The translations under genes were made by a program, and so were the position numbers. From Carex sylvatica (lineage: Eukaryota > Streptophyta > Magnoliopsida > Poales > Cyperaceae), in the NCBI GenBank assembly GCA_964058845.1, contig CAXKVR010000376.1, positions 151,518 through 215,517 of the forward strand: 64,000 nucleotides of DNA, given 5' to 3'. Of the stretch, positions 34,597-45,689 are shown one piece after another. The notes under the pieces are model-generated. The model saw nothing but the letters and a program-made list of their open reading frames with translations. It searched no databases and had not been told where the DNA came from. Numbering within the stretch: the first letter of the stretch is position 1; each line of letters starts with the position of its first letter.

Positions 34597-37540
34597 TCAT
34601 AAATTAGTGTTATACAAAAAAAAAAAAATACCTGCTGTGCGTCTTTCAGAAACAGAACGACGAGCTCGATTTCCCGACGGTCGCCTACTGCCCATCTCGT
34701 CCATGGTCATTACAACACGCTTGTGTCTCCTTCTCCCCTTTCTTATCCATTCTTCTGAAGGAAGTATTCTATCACCGACATATGAAGGCCACTCATGCTG
34801 ATCGGGATAAGAATGGAAAGATCCACCCCAAGTGGAAACAAGGTAATCGGTACGATACATGTCAGCAACATAGTGATCCTCACAGTAGTTTCTCACTCGG
34901 CATACCGCCATCACGTGACTACAGGGTATGTGACTTAGTTGGGGTCCTTGGCATGTACAGGTTACCGTCCTGGCATCTCCGAATTTAACCACGTACTTGC
35001 AAGCCCTCTTCACAAACTCCATAGTGCCATCTGGTTTGCGGCTGGTAGGAACGTATTCATTTGGATTTTGCACTTCGAATTCTGTACCATCATTTCCCAT
35101 CGGGATCACGTTCATAGTTGCACCTTTGTCCCTGTGTTGTTTTAGTTTCTCCTCCACCCTTGTTGAAAATGACTGGTTCATCGTTATTAATTCTGCGGCC
35201 TTAGCACGCCGTTCTTGAAACCAGGCATTTAACTTATAAAATGTGTCTTCTACAATTGCAGCCACAGGTAACATCCGGCTCTGCTTGAATACTGCATTCA
35301 GCGACTCGGACCCGTTGGTGGTCATAATTCCCCAACGCCAACCTCCATCACGAGATTGATATATTTTCTCGTATGCTGGATCTTCGTTGACATCTCGCGG
35401 ATTATTTTTGCCGACCTTCATTAAGTAGAGATTTGCCTTTGGCATGTACTACAGAAAAATAAGAAAATAAAATAATATAAGTAAACAATTGTACTAAAAA
35501 ACCGTCGTCTGAAAATACAATAATATATGTAAACAACTGTAATATATATACCTTTGCAAAACTGCGAGTCATCTCTACCACTCTTCTAGGCTTTTTCTTT
35601 CTGCAATTTCGTTTAAATGTTTCTAGAACCCACTTGTCATTTCCGGTTGCCTTGGAAAGGTTCTCCGCAACGTGTTGCATACACAACCTGTGCACACACT
35701 CACCAGTATGTGTTGACCAACCGTAATGTTCACGATCAAACACAAATTTTATTCCTTTGTGCTGGTCTGATATCACACAGAAAAACTTTCCTTCCCCAAT
35801 CACCCGTCTTCTTAAAAACTGCATAAAAAATCCTCAGTTCTCACCATCCTCTTTACGAACAATTGCAAAGGCCAAAGGTAACAACTGGTTCTCAGCATCA
35901 TATGCACATGCTATCAGTAACCTCCCCTCATAACGGTCAGACATGAAGCATGCATCAATGCTGATAACGGGTCTGATGTATGGCACAGCTTGGATACAAG
36001 CACCAAACGCCCATGCTATGCCCTTGAATTGTTGAGCTCCCTCTATTAGCACTCCTTCTTTATCAAAAAAGGGGCCATGCCACATCTCATATACAGTACC
36101 GACATTTGTACTTGCCATGGCCTGGAGCAATGGTGCCAGATAGCCGTATGAATCCTTCCAACTACCGAATATTCTGCAAATTGCAAGTTCACGACCTCTC
36201 CACAGCCTGTTGTATTTTGGAGTTACATATTTGTATTTGTGTCTGACGGTTCTAGCCACCGCCTTGATGCTCATGGATGGATCCTCCTTAATGTCTTCCT
36301 CAATTGCATCGGCAATTAGTGATGCCGTCAGCTGTGAATGGTCTGTCCTAGTGGATGCAGACTTGCATGTATGGGGTGGTTCACACTTCTTAATCATCCA
36401 TGCTTCTCCGGCACCTGCAGGGGTTGCAAAAAGGCGAAACTCGCACCGCGGGTGAGTTTTACACAGCACAACTAACCTTGTTCGATCCCTTTTGTGTATT
36501 TTACATTCCCAGTTGCCGTGAACATGAGTCTCGTAGATTTTTTTTATAAGTTCATCTATGTTGGTATAAAGTTGCCCTGGGGCAAGTTCGTCATTGTATA
36601 CAACACGAGGGCCAAAATAACTAATGTCTGCCTCTTCAAAAGCTGTGGTATCGTTGAATGTGGCGACCGAATGCTTATTTCCCCGACCTCTAATCGGGAA
36701 TTTTTCTTCCCTGGATAAACCTAATACATTTGCATCGCCATCTGATAAGTCATCAGATTCCCAGATCCCTTCGTATTCATCTCCCGTTTCCATTTCATTT
36801 TCTGGTATGGCATCAATAGCATCAACATCAATATCAATATCAGTTCGATTAACGGGTACCGGTCCTGACTCTGGCATAGTTGGAAATCTAGGGATTATGG
36901 GTGTCTGTCTGGGTGGTGGTGGTAAATCTTCAATATTTTCAGGAGAGTTGTGGTGGTACCCTTGGTTGGCATAAGGAGAGTGGTGGTGGTATCCCTGGTT
37001 GTCATAAGGAGAGTTGTGGTGGTATCCCTGGTTGTCATAAGGGGAGTGGTGCTGGTACCCCTGGTTGTCATAAGGGGAGTGGTGCTGGTACCCCTGGTTG
37101 TCATAAGGGGAGTGGTGGTGGTACCCCGGGTTGTCATAACCGGAAGGTCCAGCTCCGGTCGCACTAGAAGGTCCAGCTCCGGCCGCACTAGAAGGTCCAG
37201 CCCCACCTCGGGGAACCCTCTTTAAATATATGTCCATTACGGAGACCCCACTAGACTCAAATTGAGTGTACACAGCTCTCCACAAATTCACATCTGTTAT
37301 TGGAAACCTCACAAAGTAAGGTCTACCCTCCGCCCCACCCCTTTGTGAGTTGTCAATCCGTGTAGCCAATTCTATTTCATACCTGTTGGGGTTTACAGCA
37401 ATCTTTTCGTATATTATCTGCTTAAGTTCCTGAAATGTGGTATGTTCATTAACCTCGAAGCCAAATGCCGCGTCTTTCGTGTAATACACGCCATCTACAC
37501 CCTTTTGTAGCTTGCCGCCCATATACAGTGCAACTAACAT
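34597..37540 (-). CDS. MURA-type MULE transposase with one internal nonsense codon
   Basis: Minus-strand exons 37540-35552 and 35448-34597 join in phase 0 to about 946 codons, interrupted at codon 569 by TGA (35836-35834). Order of parts: N-terminal module (MLVALYMGG...); six Tyr/His-rich 11-residue repeats (YDNQGYHHHSP type); acidic linker; MuDR N-terminal domain with WECKIHKRDRTRLVVLC; the DDE domain with PVISIDACFMSDRYEGRL and, after the stop, CVISDQHKGI and HVAENLSKATG; and a SWIM zinc finger CTCQGPQLSHIPCSH. The TGA stands where related proteins have Trp (EDGEN-W-GFFMQF expected), so TGG to TGA is likely. The C-terminal tail may continue through another intron to about 34380, where LLLKQLVEHIPPP-like frames occur. 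As written the gene cannot make a full transposase. Confidence 0.85.
36946..37140 (-). repeat. 33-bp minisatellite inside the transposase exon
   Basis: Six tandem units of 33 bp encode YDNQGYxHHSP. The units vary slightly (His/Gln/Asn), keep the reading frame, and form a Tyr/His-rich spacer of about 65 residues between the N-terminal module and the MuDR domain. Confidence 0.85.
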
Positions 37541-37655
37541 CTTTTACTTAACAAACTACATTTAAAAAAAATAATTTTGTAAGTATTATAATAATTGTTC
37601 AGTAATTATAACGAGCACAATAATAAATGGCTAATTTAAAAAAAAAATTACGTGT

Positions 37656-37809
37656 TGCTACGGTAATGCTACAGTAATGCTACAGTAATGCTACGGTAAT
37701 GCTACGGTAATGCTACGGTAATGCTACAGTAATGCTACGGTAATGCTACGATAATGCTACGGTAATGCTACAGTAATGCTACGGTAATGCTACGGTAATG
37801 CTACAGTAA
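37656..37809. repeat. 11-bp tandem repeat TGCTACGGTAA, 14 units
   Basis: 154 bp made of 14 exact-length units; variants are TGCTACAGTAA and TGCTACGATAA. It sits between the transposase start codon and the right TIR, which is the transposase promoter region, so it may bind a regulator or the transposase. Confidence 0.9.
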
Positions 37810-37941
37810 TTGACTAATTAGTAATAATTAAAAAGAATTTACAAAATAATACCTGTAGACGGGCGCGAATTCGATTTTGTTCGGAATGAGGAATGAGGCA
37901 GAGAAGAGAGAGAATGAGGCAGAGGAGAGAAAATATAATGC

Positions 37942-38162
37942 ATAGTGGACCGCCAGGGAGGGGGGCGGTTTCCTTGGGGTAGTGGACCGCCCAGGGGTGG
38001 GGCGGTTTAGTTGGGGTAGTGGACCGCCTTGGGCCCTGGCGGTTTCCTTCAATAATTGGGCCGCCCGTGGGCCTGGCGGTCGGGGCAGGAATAAAAAAAA
38101 AAAAATTGCTGGGGTATTAATAAAATTTAGTTTTTTTTTAGGGGTATTAATAAAAATGGCCG
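37942..38162 (-). repeat. Right terminal inverted repeat of MULE-1
   Basis: About 221 bp, the inverted mate of 29242-29460, ending GGGTATTAATAAAAATGGCC then G. The target duplication AAAGTGAGG follows. Confidence 0.92.
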
Positions 38163-38256
38163 AAAGTGAGGTCTCGACATCTCGCCCATATGCTCCCACC
38201 ATTGTCGCCAGCTCAGTGTGCAATATCAAACAAGAAAAGTGGGACCCACCTAGACA

Positions 38257-39022
38257 TTTGCAAATGCCCCCGGGGGCTCAATCCTGACCGGTCCGTCCGT
38301 GCCTGTGCCCGGACCGGACCGTGCCCCTGCCACGAGTATGCACGGGTATACGGGTATTAAACGGGCCAGAACTGATTTTTTGAAAGAAAAAAACCCGTGC
38401 ATACCCGGACCCCCGTACCCGTATCCGTGAGTCCATGCCCGTGAACCCGTGATAACTTTTTTTTTTTTTACTTTTGTTTTAAAATTCAAATTTTAAACAA
38501 AAATTCTCTCCATTACCCGGACCTTACCCGATTTTTTTGAGTTTTTAAAAAAAAAAAAAAATTCAAATTTCAATCCCTCTAAACAAAAGTTTATAAATAA
38601 ATTCAAATTTCAATCCCTCCATTACCGAATTTATATTTTATTGTTTTAAAGTAATTGATTTGTAAAATAAATATATGTTATAAAAATAGATTATAGGTTA
38701 TAATCTATTTTTAACAAATATAATTATATTTGTTAAACAAATATAATTATCATGTCAAATGAATTTTAATAGGTATAAATTTAGATTTATAATTTATTGA
38801 TTTTCAAAGAAAAGAAAAAACAGAAAAAAAAAATCGGACCCGGACCGGACCGTCCGGCTCCTCTACTCGGACCGCCCTGCCCCCGAACTCATGATGAGCA
38901 CGGGTATTAAACGGATAGGGTAGAGTTTTTGAAAAAAAAAACCCGTGATGCCCGTGACGCCCGTACCCGTATCTATCCATGCCCGTGCTCGGATTTTGCC
39001 TGGACCGGCCCGTTTGCAAATG
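38257..39022. mobile_element. hAT-like non-autonomous element with CCCGTACCCG-rich ends
   Basis: Near-identical 8-bp flanks CCTAGACA (38249-38256) and CCTAGACC (39023-39030). Ends contain TTTGCAAATG and are followed on both sides by dense GGACCGG, ACGGGTATTAAACGG and CCCGTACCCGTATC words in inverted order. The centre is AT-rich. No coding capacity. Related to the larger element at about 26755-28490. Confidence 0.7.
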
Positions 39023-39044
39023 CCTAGACCCACCCACCATATCT

Positions 39045-39672
39045 GAATTTTTTTGATAAACCATAATTAAGAAAATTATTTTTACTAATCCAGCATAATT
39101 GCTTTTTTTTTTTCAAAAACCACAAAGACCGGAGGACTCCTCCGGTCCCCATTTTTTTTTTAACTTTTTTCCGTGCGGCAATCTGTGTAGCATCTCTATT
39201 TTTTATGTATATATAATATATGCATATATAATATATGTGTATGTGTATATATATATAATATAATATAATATAATATAATATATGTACAATATAATTCTGA
39301 ATTTTTTTGATAAACTATAATTAAAAAAATAATTAATACTTATATACTTATATATATATTTTATATTATATATACATATATATACATATACATATATTAT
39401 ATTATATTTTATTACATATACATATACATACATATACATATACATATACATATATTATATATACATAAAAAATAAAGATGCTACACAGATAGCCGCACGG
39501 AAAAAAATGAAAAAAAAAAAAATTGAAACCGGAGAAGCCATTCGGTCCCCAAAAAAAAAAAAAAAAATGAAACCGAAAAAATCCTCCGATTTTTGTGATT
39601 TTTGAAAAAAAAAAAACAACCATACTGAATTAATAAAAATAATTTTCTTAATTATTATTTATAAAAAAATTC
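39045..39672. mobile_element. MULE-type MITE 3' of FRA8
   Basis: Inverted ends of about 200 bp (GAATTTTTTTGATAAACCAT on the left, mirrored on the right to AAAAAAATTC), including GATGCTACACAGAT and CCGTGCGGC words. Flanks ACCATATCT (39036-39044) and ACCATATCC (39673-39681) are a 9-bp target duplication with one mismatch. The centre (39200-39470) is a TA/TATACA microsatellite. Confidence 0.85.
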
Positions 39673-39926
39673 ACCATATCCTGTCTCTTTCTCAATCTTT
39701 ACTCGGTAAAAGGCTTCCCCTCTTACATATTTACATTTATGTAGTTCTAGAGACGTGTCATAATCTATTAAAGTTTAAAGTCCCATTCCTCCTGTAAAAG
39801 ACCGCCACGTCAGTAGTAAGTGTAAGTCCGTAGAAAGTGATATCCCCTGGTAAGTGGTAACCCACCGGAAAAAACAGAGAGTAGCAAAAATCACACTTAA
39901 AGGAGCTAACCACGTACAAGTGTCGG

Positions 39927-41565
39927 TTACTGCCTATACAACGACCGGTCAAGGTTCCCCGCTACTTCCTGTATCACGTGCCACGTGGCGTCCCCTTCCA
40001 CAATACGGTTGTGAAAAAGCAGAGCCCGCCTCTTGACTGGGTCCCACAGATTCCGCTGGATCGCGGTAAGGTTTGTCTTCGCCACGTGATCCAGCACCGA
40101 CTCCAGCTTATGAACATCGCGCTCCGCCACAGTCAGCGATATCTCGTCCCATTTTATCGTGCTCTGAAACGGTAACCTTATATCATCAGCAATAATTACT
40201 GGTACGCAACCGAGTTCCACCGATTCGACCAATCGGGGGCTCCAAGGGGCCCACCCCAAGGGGCACAGGCAGAACACGGATCGCGCTATCTCAGAGCGGT
40301 AACCATCGAATCGTTTGCGCTTCAGGTAAAATTTCGGATTGTTACCGTACCGTTTCAATATCTCGGTCCTTACCTTCCTGCAGTAGAATAAAAATACTGT
40401 TAATCCGACAATCGTTTTCCCTGCCCCGCAGGGTAGATTACATCAGGATCAGGTCTGGAAACTTTCCAAAGACACCCGCATAAAAATTCATTCAACATAT
40501 CTGTAGTTTCTGATCCGACAAAACTATTAGTTCTATAAATTGTTAAAATTTCAAGGACATAATGCAAAAGATGTAGAAAGTAACAATTTACTTGCTGTAG
40601 AAGCGACCGCTGACGTTCTTAGGATGAACCTCCATCTTGCCACGAAAGAATGCAAAAATGTCCCGTCTGGCGGCCGCCGGGTCGGGGTACTCCTCTGACA
40701 CCTCGGGCCCCACATACGGCGGTATTAGCACGTGCTCCGCCTCCTGGCACACGTGCTTCTTCTTGACGCCAAACGTTTGTAACAATATCGTCTCTCTCAA
40801 AAATTCTGGGATTCCATCAGCAATTGCTACTTCCTCCTGCAAATTGATATAATTTTTTTTTTTCCATATTAGCCCTCTAAAATCTACAATTGCGTAGACC
40901 AAGTAATTTGGTTATCTGGTTGCATTTACCATGGGGTGGAAGCAAGCACCAAAATCATGCGAAGCGACAAAGATATGGTCACGGCCACGAGACCGATTCC
41001 AAAATGGAAACTTTGAAGAGATTATATTAATTGCATCTTTTATCAATGGCTTAGCATGGCCGAGAGAAGGGAAGCCGTTAGTTGTAGAAAAATTGCATGA
41101 GACGTAGACTGGGACGAAGAAAAAATCGGCCTCGCTTGGGTCAATCACACGGCCATGGTATGTCATGAGAGCTTCATGTATCGCCACCTCAGCAGAGAAG
41201 AGATGGGAACTGCACCGGGGATTTGACAACCAGTCTTTATTGAACCTCGATGGAAGCTCATAGATATAGATTTTAACTGGAGAGGAGGAAGATGTAGAGT
41301 ACTGGAGAGATTCGGCGAGGGCTCTAGTTGTTGTCTTCTGAGGGAAAGTGATTCTTTTGAGAGGTAAGTGGTGGTTGTTGGAGAATAGAAGAGGAGAGGT
41401 TGCGGTACTGGAGAGGAAGAGATAAAATGACAAGGCAAGCCAGAGAATCCATTTGTAGTACTTTTTGAGCTTATCCAAGTAGAGGTACCTGTAGAGATGG
41501 TTGTGATAAGTTCTTCTTGAGAAAAGCTTCATTCTTTGGTGGTGTAGAGGTCTGCGTTCTGGCAT
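39927..41565 (-). CDS. FRA8: FRA8/IRX7-type GT47 glycosyltransferase of xylan synthesis
   Basis: Three exons on the minus strand, 41565-40930, 40836-40592 and 40377-39927, give 443 aa, close to the 448 aa of Arabidopsis FRA8. It is a type II Golgi protein: a basic N terminus, one membrane segment (about 40-58, WILWLALSFYLFL), a stem, then the exostosin (GT47) domain. Visible family blocks are KIYIYELPSRFNKDW, ADFFFVPVYVSCNFST, HDFGACFHPM, AIADGIPEFLR, FFRGKMEVHPKN and CLCPLGWAPWSPRLVES followed by LGCVPVIIAD. FRA8/IRX7 acts in the Golgi in making the reducing-end sequence of glucuronoxylan in secondary walls. The start is the first in-frame ATG (MPERRPLHHQR); MKLFSRR ten residues later is an alternative. 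The frame is intact. F8H is the close paralogue that could be confused with it. Confidence 0.92.
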
Positions 41566-42559
41566 GGTAAACCTCAAAAGCAATAGTTGTAAGAGAGGTT
41601 AAAGGATACTCTTCCTCTCTCTCTCTGTCTCTGGTCGGTTTGTCTCTAGAGCTTGTGAGGCTGTCAATGGAGGATCGTGGGAGGAGGGAAATTATTTATG
41701 TGATCGCAATTAATGAGACTGGGATTGTGTCGTGTGAAAATTGGCAACGGAGTGGTTTTGTTTGCTTGTAACTTTGTAACTTGCGAGTTGTAATTTGTAA
41801 AGGAGGGGTTTAGTTGTTTAATATCTTTATTAATTAGGTCATTGCGTTTCTTTCCACGTGGGTCCCGAGGGATGTGAAATGTCACATGCAGACATGATGC
41901 TAGCTTGCTGTTGTCCGAATTCTAGTTGAGGACCAGAAGCTAATAAGAGAGAGCCTAATCAGGATTCATGAGCATGACTGCATGAGCATGACCATGTTTT
42001 TTATTCCACCAAAGATCTAATAAGAAGGCATGAGTTCTTCATAACACTGGTCCTACTACTTTTGATTAATATGATTAATATGTTTTACAGGATAAGGGGA
42101 GATCAAAATTTTATTTTTGGTGATTGACCAATTAAACTTTATTCTGAAAGTGATAACTCTTACTTTCAATTAATTTTGATACAATTAATTCCTTTGTAAA
42201 TTAAGGAATTACCAGCAATGGTACAAGCTGGTCCAGAGGTAGAGGAAGAAAGCCTTTTGCAGGAAGAGCTGCTCAAGGTTATGGCAGAGGAGGATCGACT
42301 GGAGGGTATTATGGGTCAATTGTTTGGAGGCCTAAGTGATCAAGTGTTTTAGGGTTAATAGAATGCTTTTATTCTGTTCTAGTGTTTATTGTTTTCTTTT
42401 GTTGTTATGCTGCTATTTTTTGTTTGTTGTGGCTGAATTCAAATTTGGTTTAGATGTAATGTAAGGAAATAGATCTTAGTTAGGGCAGCTGATAAAGTAG
42501 TATAAATGTAGGGACATTGTAATATTTTTTGGACCATGAGTATCTATTTCGGATACTCT
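41566..42559. other. FRA8 5' flank and intergenic DNA
   Basis: A CT-rich leader lies just upstream of the FRA8 ATG (41600-41640). At 42213-42350 two frames look coding: MVQAGPEVEEESLLQEELLK... to a stop, and an RGG-like frame GRGRKPFAGRAAQGYGRGG. They cannot both be real and I recognise neither; it may be a fragment of a gene 3' end. Confidence 0.35.
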
Positions 42560-43150
42560 TACTTAGAGAAGAAAATACGTGACACGTTGTGACGTGACGT
42601 GATTAAAATAGTGACGGACAGTCACGCCGTGACCACACGTGACATAACGTAAATTAGTCACGTAAATTTTTTTTTATATTTTAATTTAAATTGTTGAAAA
42701 TTAAGAAATAAAAAAAATAAAAAATATGAATTTTTTATAAAAATTTTAAATAAGTAAATAATGTTATAATTTTTTTTAGGAATACCGTTGGGTATATGAT
42801 ATTACTTTAAAAATTCAAATTACAAATATTCATTACACTAAACTAGAGAAAATAAAAACCAGCGAGTACCAGTATCACTAACCCTACACTAAAAGAGAAA
42901 CTTGGATATTCTATACGTACCAAAAAAGTCGAATACTCTATGTTTCAAATTGTGACGTTACGTGACTGGTTCGGGTGACATGACGGGATGTATAATTTTC
43001 GCTCGAGTGCGATCGCGTCACATGAGACACGTCGCATAATTGACACACGTGACGTGACGTGACGTAACGTGATATGACGTTCCGTGACGTGATATGATGT
43101 TCCGTGGCGTGATTGATCACGCCATGACTAATTTCCTTCTCTGCAGTCTT
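42560..43150. repeat. Inverted-repeat element rich in GTGACGTGACG words
   Basis: Both ends (42570-42665 and 42945-43130) are packed with GTGAC, ACGTGACGT and CACGTG words in opposite orientation, framed by AGAGAAGAAAAT and its rough complement. The middle is AT-rich. Similar text recurs at 48690-48790 and 59500-59900. It is probably the end region of a non-autonomous DNA transposon. Confidence 0.45.
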
Positions 43151-43344
43151 GCTCAATACTTTTGTTTCAATGGAAACTAATGAAACCCTGATAAACATAA
43201 ATTATATAACCATTCTATCTTGTTTTTATCATAAAATAGCTCCAAATATCTTGTACTTTGAATATAAAGTGAATAGAATACACCTAGAATCAAGTTACTG
43301 TGGTTGTTTGGCTTTAGAATGCAGGAAAATATGAAAATTGCAGA

Positions 43345-45010
43345 AAATACTTCTCACTGCGGGTCATCCACCCGCACTCACATACAGTGTGGACGCACTC
43401 CTCACTTAGCCAAATTTCCATCATTTCAGCGCAACCCAGAAAAAGTCCGAGCCTAATGCGTCTACATTCAGATTTAGTGCGGATCATCCCAGCCGCACTT
43501 GGCCGATTTCAGAAACTGCACGTCACATGCTCCAGTGCGGGTCATCCACCCGCACTCACATACAGTACGGACGCACCAAGAGTAATACGCATAATTTTTA
43601 GGCTGATAAAAAAGAAAACTTCAAGCCAGTGCGGGTCATCCACCCGCACTCACAGACAGTGCGGACGAACTCACAGACAGTGCGGACGCACTCATAGAAT
43701 TTCACATGACTTAAGTTAAATATGGAAAGCTGAACCAGTGCGGCTCAGTCACCCGCACTCTCACTCAGTGCGGACGCACTAAACCCGCAGACTGCCAGAA
43801 TTACACGATTTCAACACAATTTCTATTTTTAGCGAGCCAGTGACGCTTTTTGACAGCTAAATTTGGACACATTAGTCCAGGAAAACAAGGCAAAGATAGC
43901 ACCCACTAACCCCACCTTCTAGCCTCTAAATTGGGCATAGTCTTTTTGCTATATAAGGGGGGTTCATTTTTCATTGAAGGAACATCTCACATCTCTCATC
44001 TTACAACTCTCTCTCTCTCACCCCTTGGTGCATGCCAATTTCCATAAAATATAGCGATAAATCTGCAGCCATTCTAGGAGTTTCGGAAGCTTTTCAAGGA
44101 AGGAGAAGAAGGTCCAAGCAAGATTTCGACAAGATTGAGGTTCTTGATTCTATAAAGGATGTAACTATTTCTTTATTTTATTTCTTCTTATTTTTGCCAA
44201 CTTTTGTAATAGATCTCTCCAAGAGAGAGTAGATCTCTTTCTAGGGGTTTAGGTCAATGGATGAACTTGTTTAATTGTATCTTATTCGGTTATTTATTTT
44301 TATCATGATTGTTTTATAGAATTTGATGCTAATTTCTGAGATTTATAATTTGTGTTAATTACATAATTAGTACTTAAAATCGATGTAGTTCCGCTTTGGA
44401 TTCGAAAGAACCAAAGAAGTTAGGACGAGAGGAGAGTACCAATTATGAACACAAATACCTTAGATTTTGATTAAGGTCTAACCAACTGCAAAATCAAACC
44501 GAAACTATAGAAATTAGGGTTATGAACGTGGTGAAGGACGTAACTGTGAAGTACCAATATTTGAGGAGAGGAGAGACTAACAAGAGCTTATGGTCTAGGT
44601 AGCTAGGATGGAGGACGTAACTGTGAAGTCCGAATTGCTTAGACACGTTATTAATTCACGAAAGTGACCCTTAATGACATATTAGGTTAGAAATCTCATC
44701 AAATCATACATGAATTTAAACAAATACCGAATAGATAGAATTAGCAAGGAATTGTAGACCGAATACCCCTAGATCTCCTTAACTTGAAAGCAAACCAATT
44801 TTTACTTTCTTTATTTTTTATTTATTGTTTATAATTCCTCTTTTTCGGGTATTGAACTCAACTTTTAGGACTACTTAAACAAAACCCCCTATTCTATTTT
44901 ATCGCACTTACTTCTTTTCTGAAATTAATTAATAAAGTCTAAATCTAGTATCTAAACTTACTCCCTGTGGATCGATACCCGATAATATACCACGCAGTAG
45001 GATTGTATAC
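43345..45010 (+). mobile_element. Probable Tat/Ogre-type (Ty3) LTR remnant
   Basis: The left part repeats AGTGCGGGTCATCCACCCGC and AGTGCGGACGCACTC several times (43360-43780), as in U3 regions of Tat/Ogre LTRs. A TATA box CTATATAAGG is at 43951. Downstream comes the long, typical R/U5 style text with GTGAAGGACGTAACTG repeats. CTCCCTGTGGATCGATACCC (44961-44980), a phrase common near the LTR end in this group, closes it. No matching second LTR, gag or pol is in the window, so it is a solo LTR or fragment. Borders are approximate. Confidence 0.6.
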
Positions 45011-45379
45011 TTACAATCTGAACTGAAAGTGTATTTAAGGTTAAAAGGTACAGTTTAATGTACTGAAACTTTGTACTATACCTTTTTGGTGTAACAAACA
45101 CTGCTAAAAAACAAATTAAACTTTATTGTTACTTATTTATTATTGTATTCTACAACCACAACGAGTTGCCAATTGACTAATTTAACTAAATTTCTCACTA
45201 AATTTTTTGAAGGTTAGCGGCAAGGGCCGGCTAACGATTCTGTATTAATAAAAAAGTTTTTTACAAAGCCCAGTGGTACCTGGATTAACCTCTATTAATC
45301 CCTTGGATTTATTCTATGTACAAAAATTGACTCCCTCAAATCCAAGATCACTGGCCCCCCTTCACATCTAACTATCCTA

Positions 45380-45680
45380 GCTCAGCAGTTGACCATCCAT
45401 AGTTGGATATCCAGGGACGTCTTCTGGATAAGGACTTGAGTGGTTCTTTTAATGTTTGAGAAATAGCGTCTGTTCCTCTCTCTCCATAATCCCCAACATC
45501 ATGCGGTGATTACCGTATCCCAAGTCGGACCTATTGCGGGACTCAATGCTCTTCCTTCTTCCCACCAGATCCTTTATAAACTCCTATTACCACTATCTGG
45601 ATATCTGAGGTTGTAAAACCCTAGCAATCCTCTCCAGAAATTTTGCGAGTACATACACGACCACAAGTTCTCACTAAATT
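45380..45680 (-). pseudogene. LINE (L1-type) ORF2 C-terminal fragment
   Basis: One minus-strand frame reads NLWSCMYSQNFWRGLLGFYN, then WWEEGRALS, then CWGLWRERNRRYFSN and IQKTSLDIQLWMVNC. The W-x-x-x-W-RERN-R-F pattern is typical of the zinc-binding region after reverse transcriptase in plant LINEs. Three in-frame stops interrupt it. No upstream RT or endonuclease is present, consistent with a 5'-truncated insertion. Confidence 0.65.
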
Positions 45681-45689
45681 AGATTGTAA

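Larger units (their letters stand above)
29242..38162. mobile_element. Two-gene Mutator-like element carrying a PMD gene and a MURA-type transposase (MULE-1)
   Basis: Perfect 9-bp target duplication AAAGTGAGG (29233-29241 and 38163-38171). Inverted ends of about 220 bp (29242-29460 and 37942-38162), starting CGGCCATTTTTATTAATACC, differ at only a few positions, so the insertion looks recent. Subterminal GGCGGTCCACTACCCCAA units repeat inside each TIR and could be transposase sites. The 8.9-kb element holds a PMD gene (plus strand, 30871-33803) and the transposase (minus strand, 37540-34597), convergent. Both genes carry one apparent nonsense codon. The design resembles MULEs known to have captured PMD genes. 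A deleted relative with the same layout is at 20519. Confidence 0.93.

Noticed and set aside
36895..37206. Thr-rich and Val-rich frames over the minisatellite
   Set aside because: Alternative frames of the 33-bp repeat inside the transposase exon.
37656..37809. CRISPR-like array
   Set aside because: Units are 11 bp in direct tandem with no spacers, in a plant transposon.
29440..38000. CpG-island promoter of a host gene at the GC-rich TIRs
   Set aside because: The GC-rich blocks are the inner parts of the MULE-1 inverted ends, identical at both sides.
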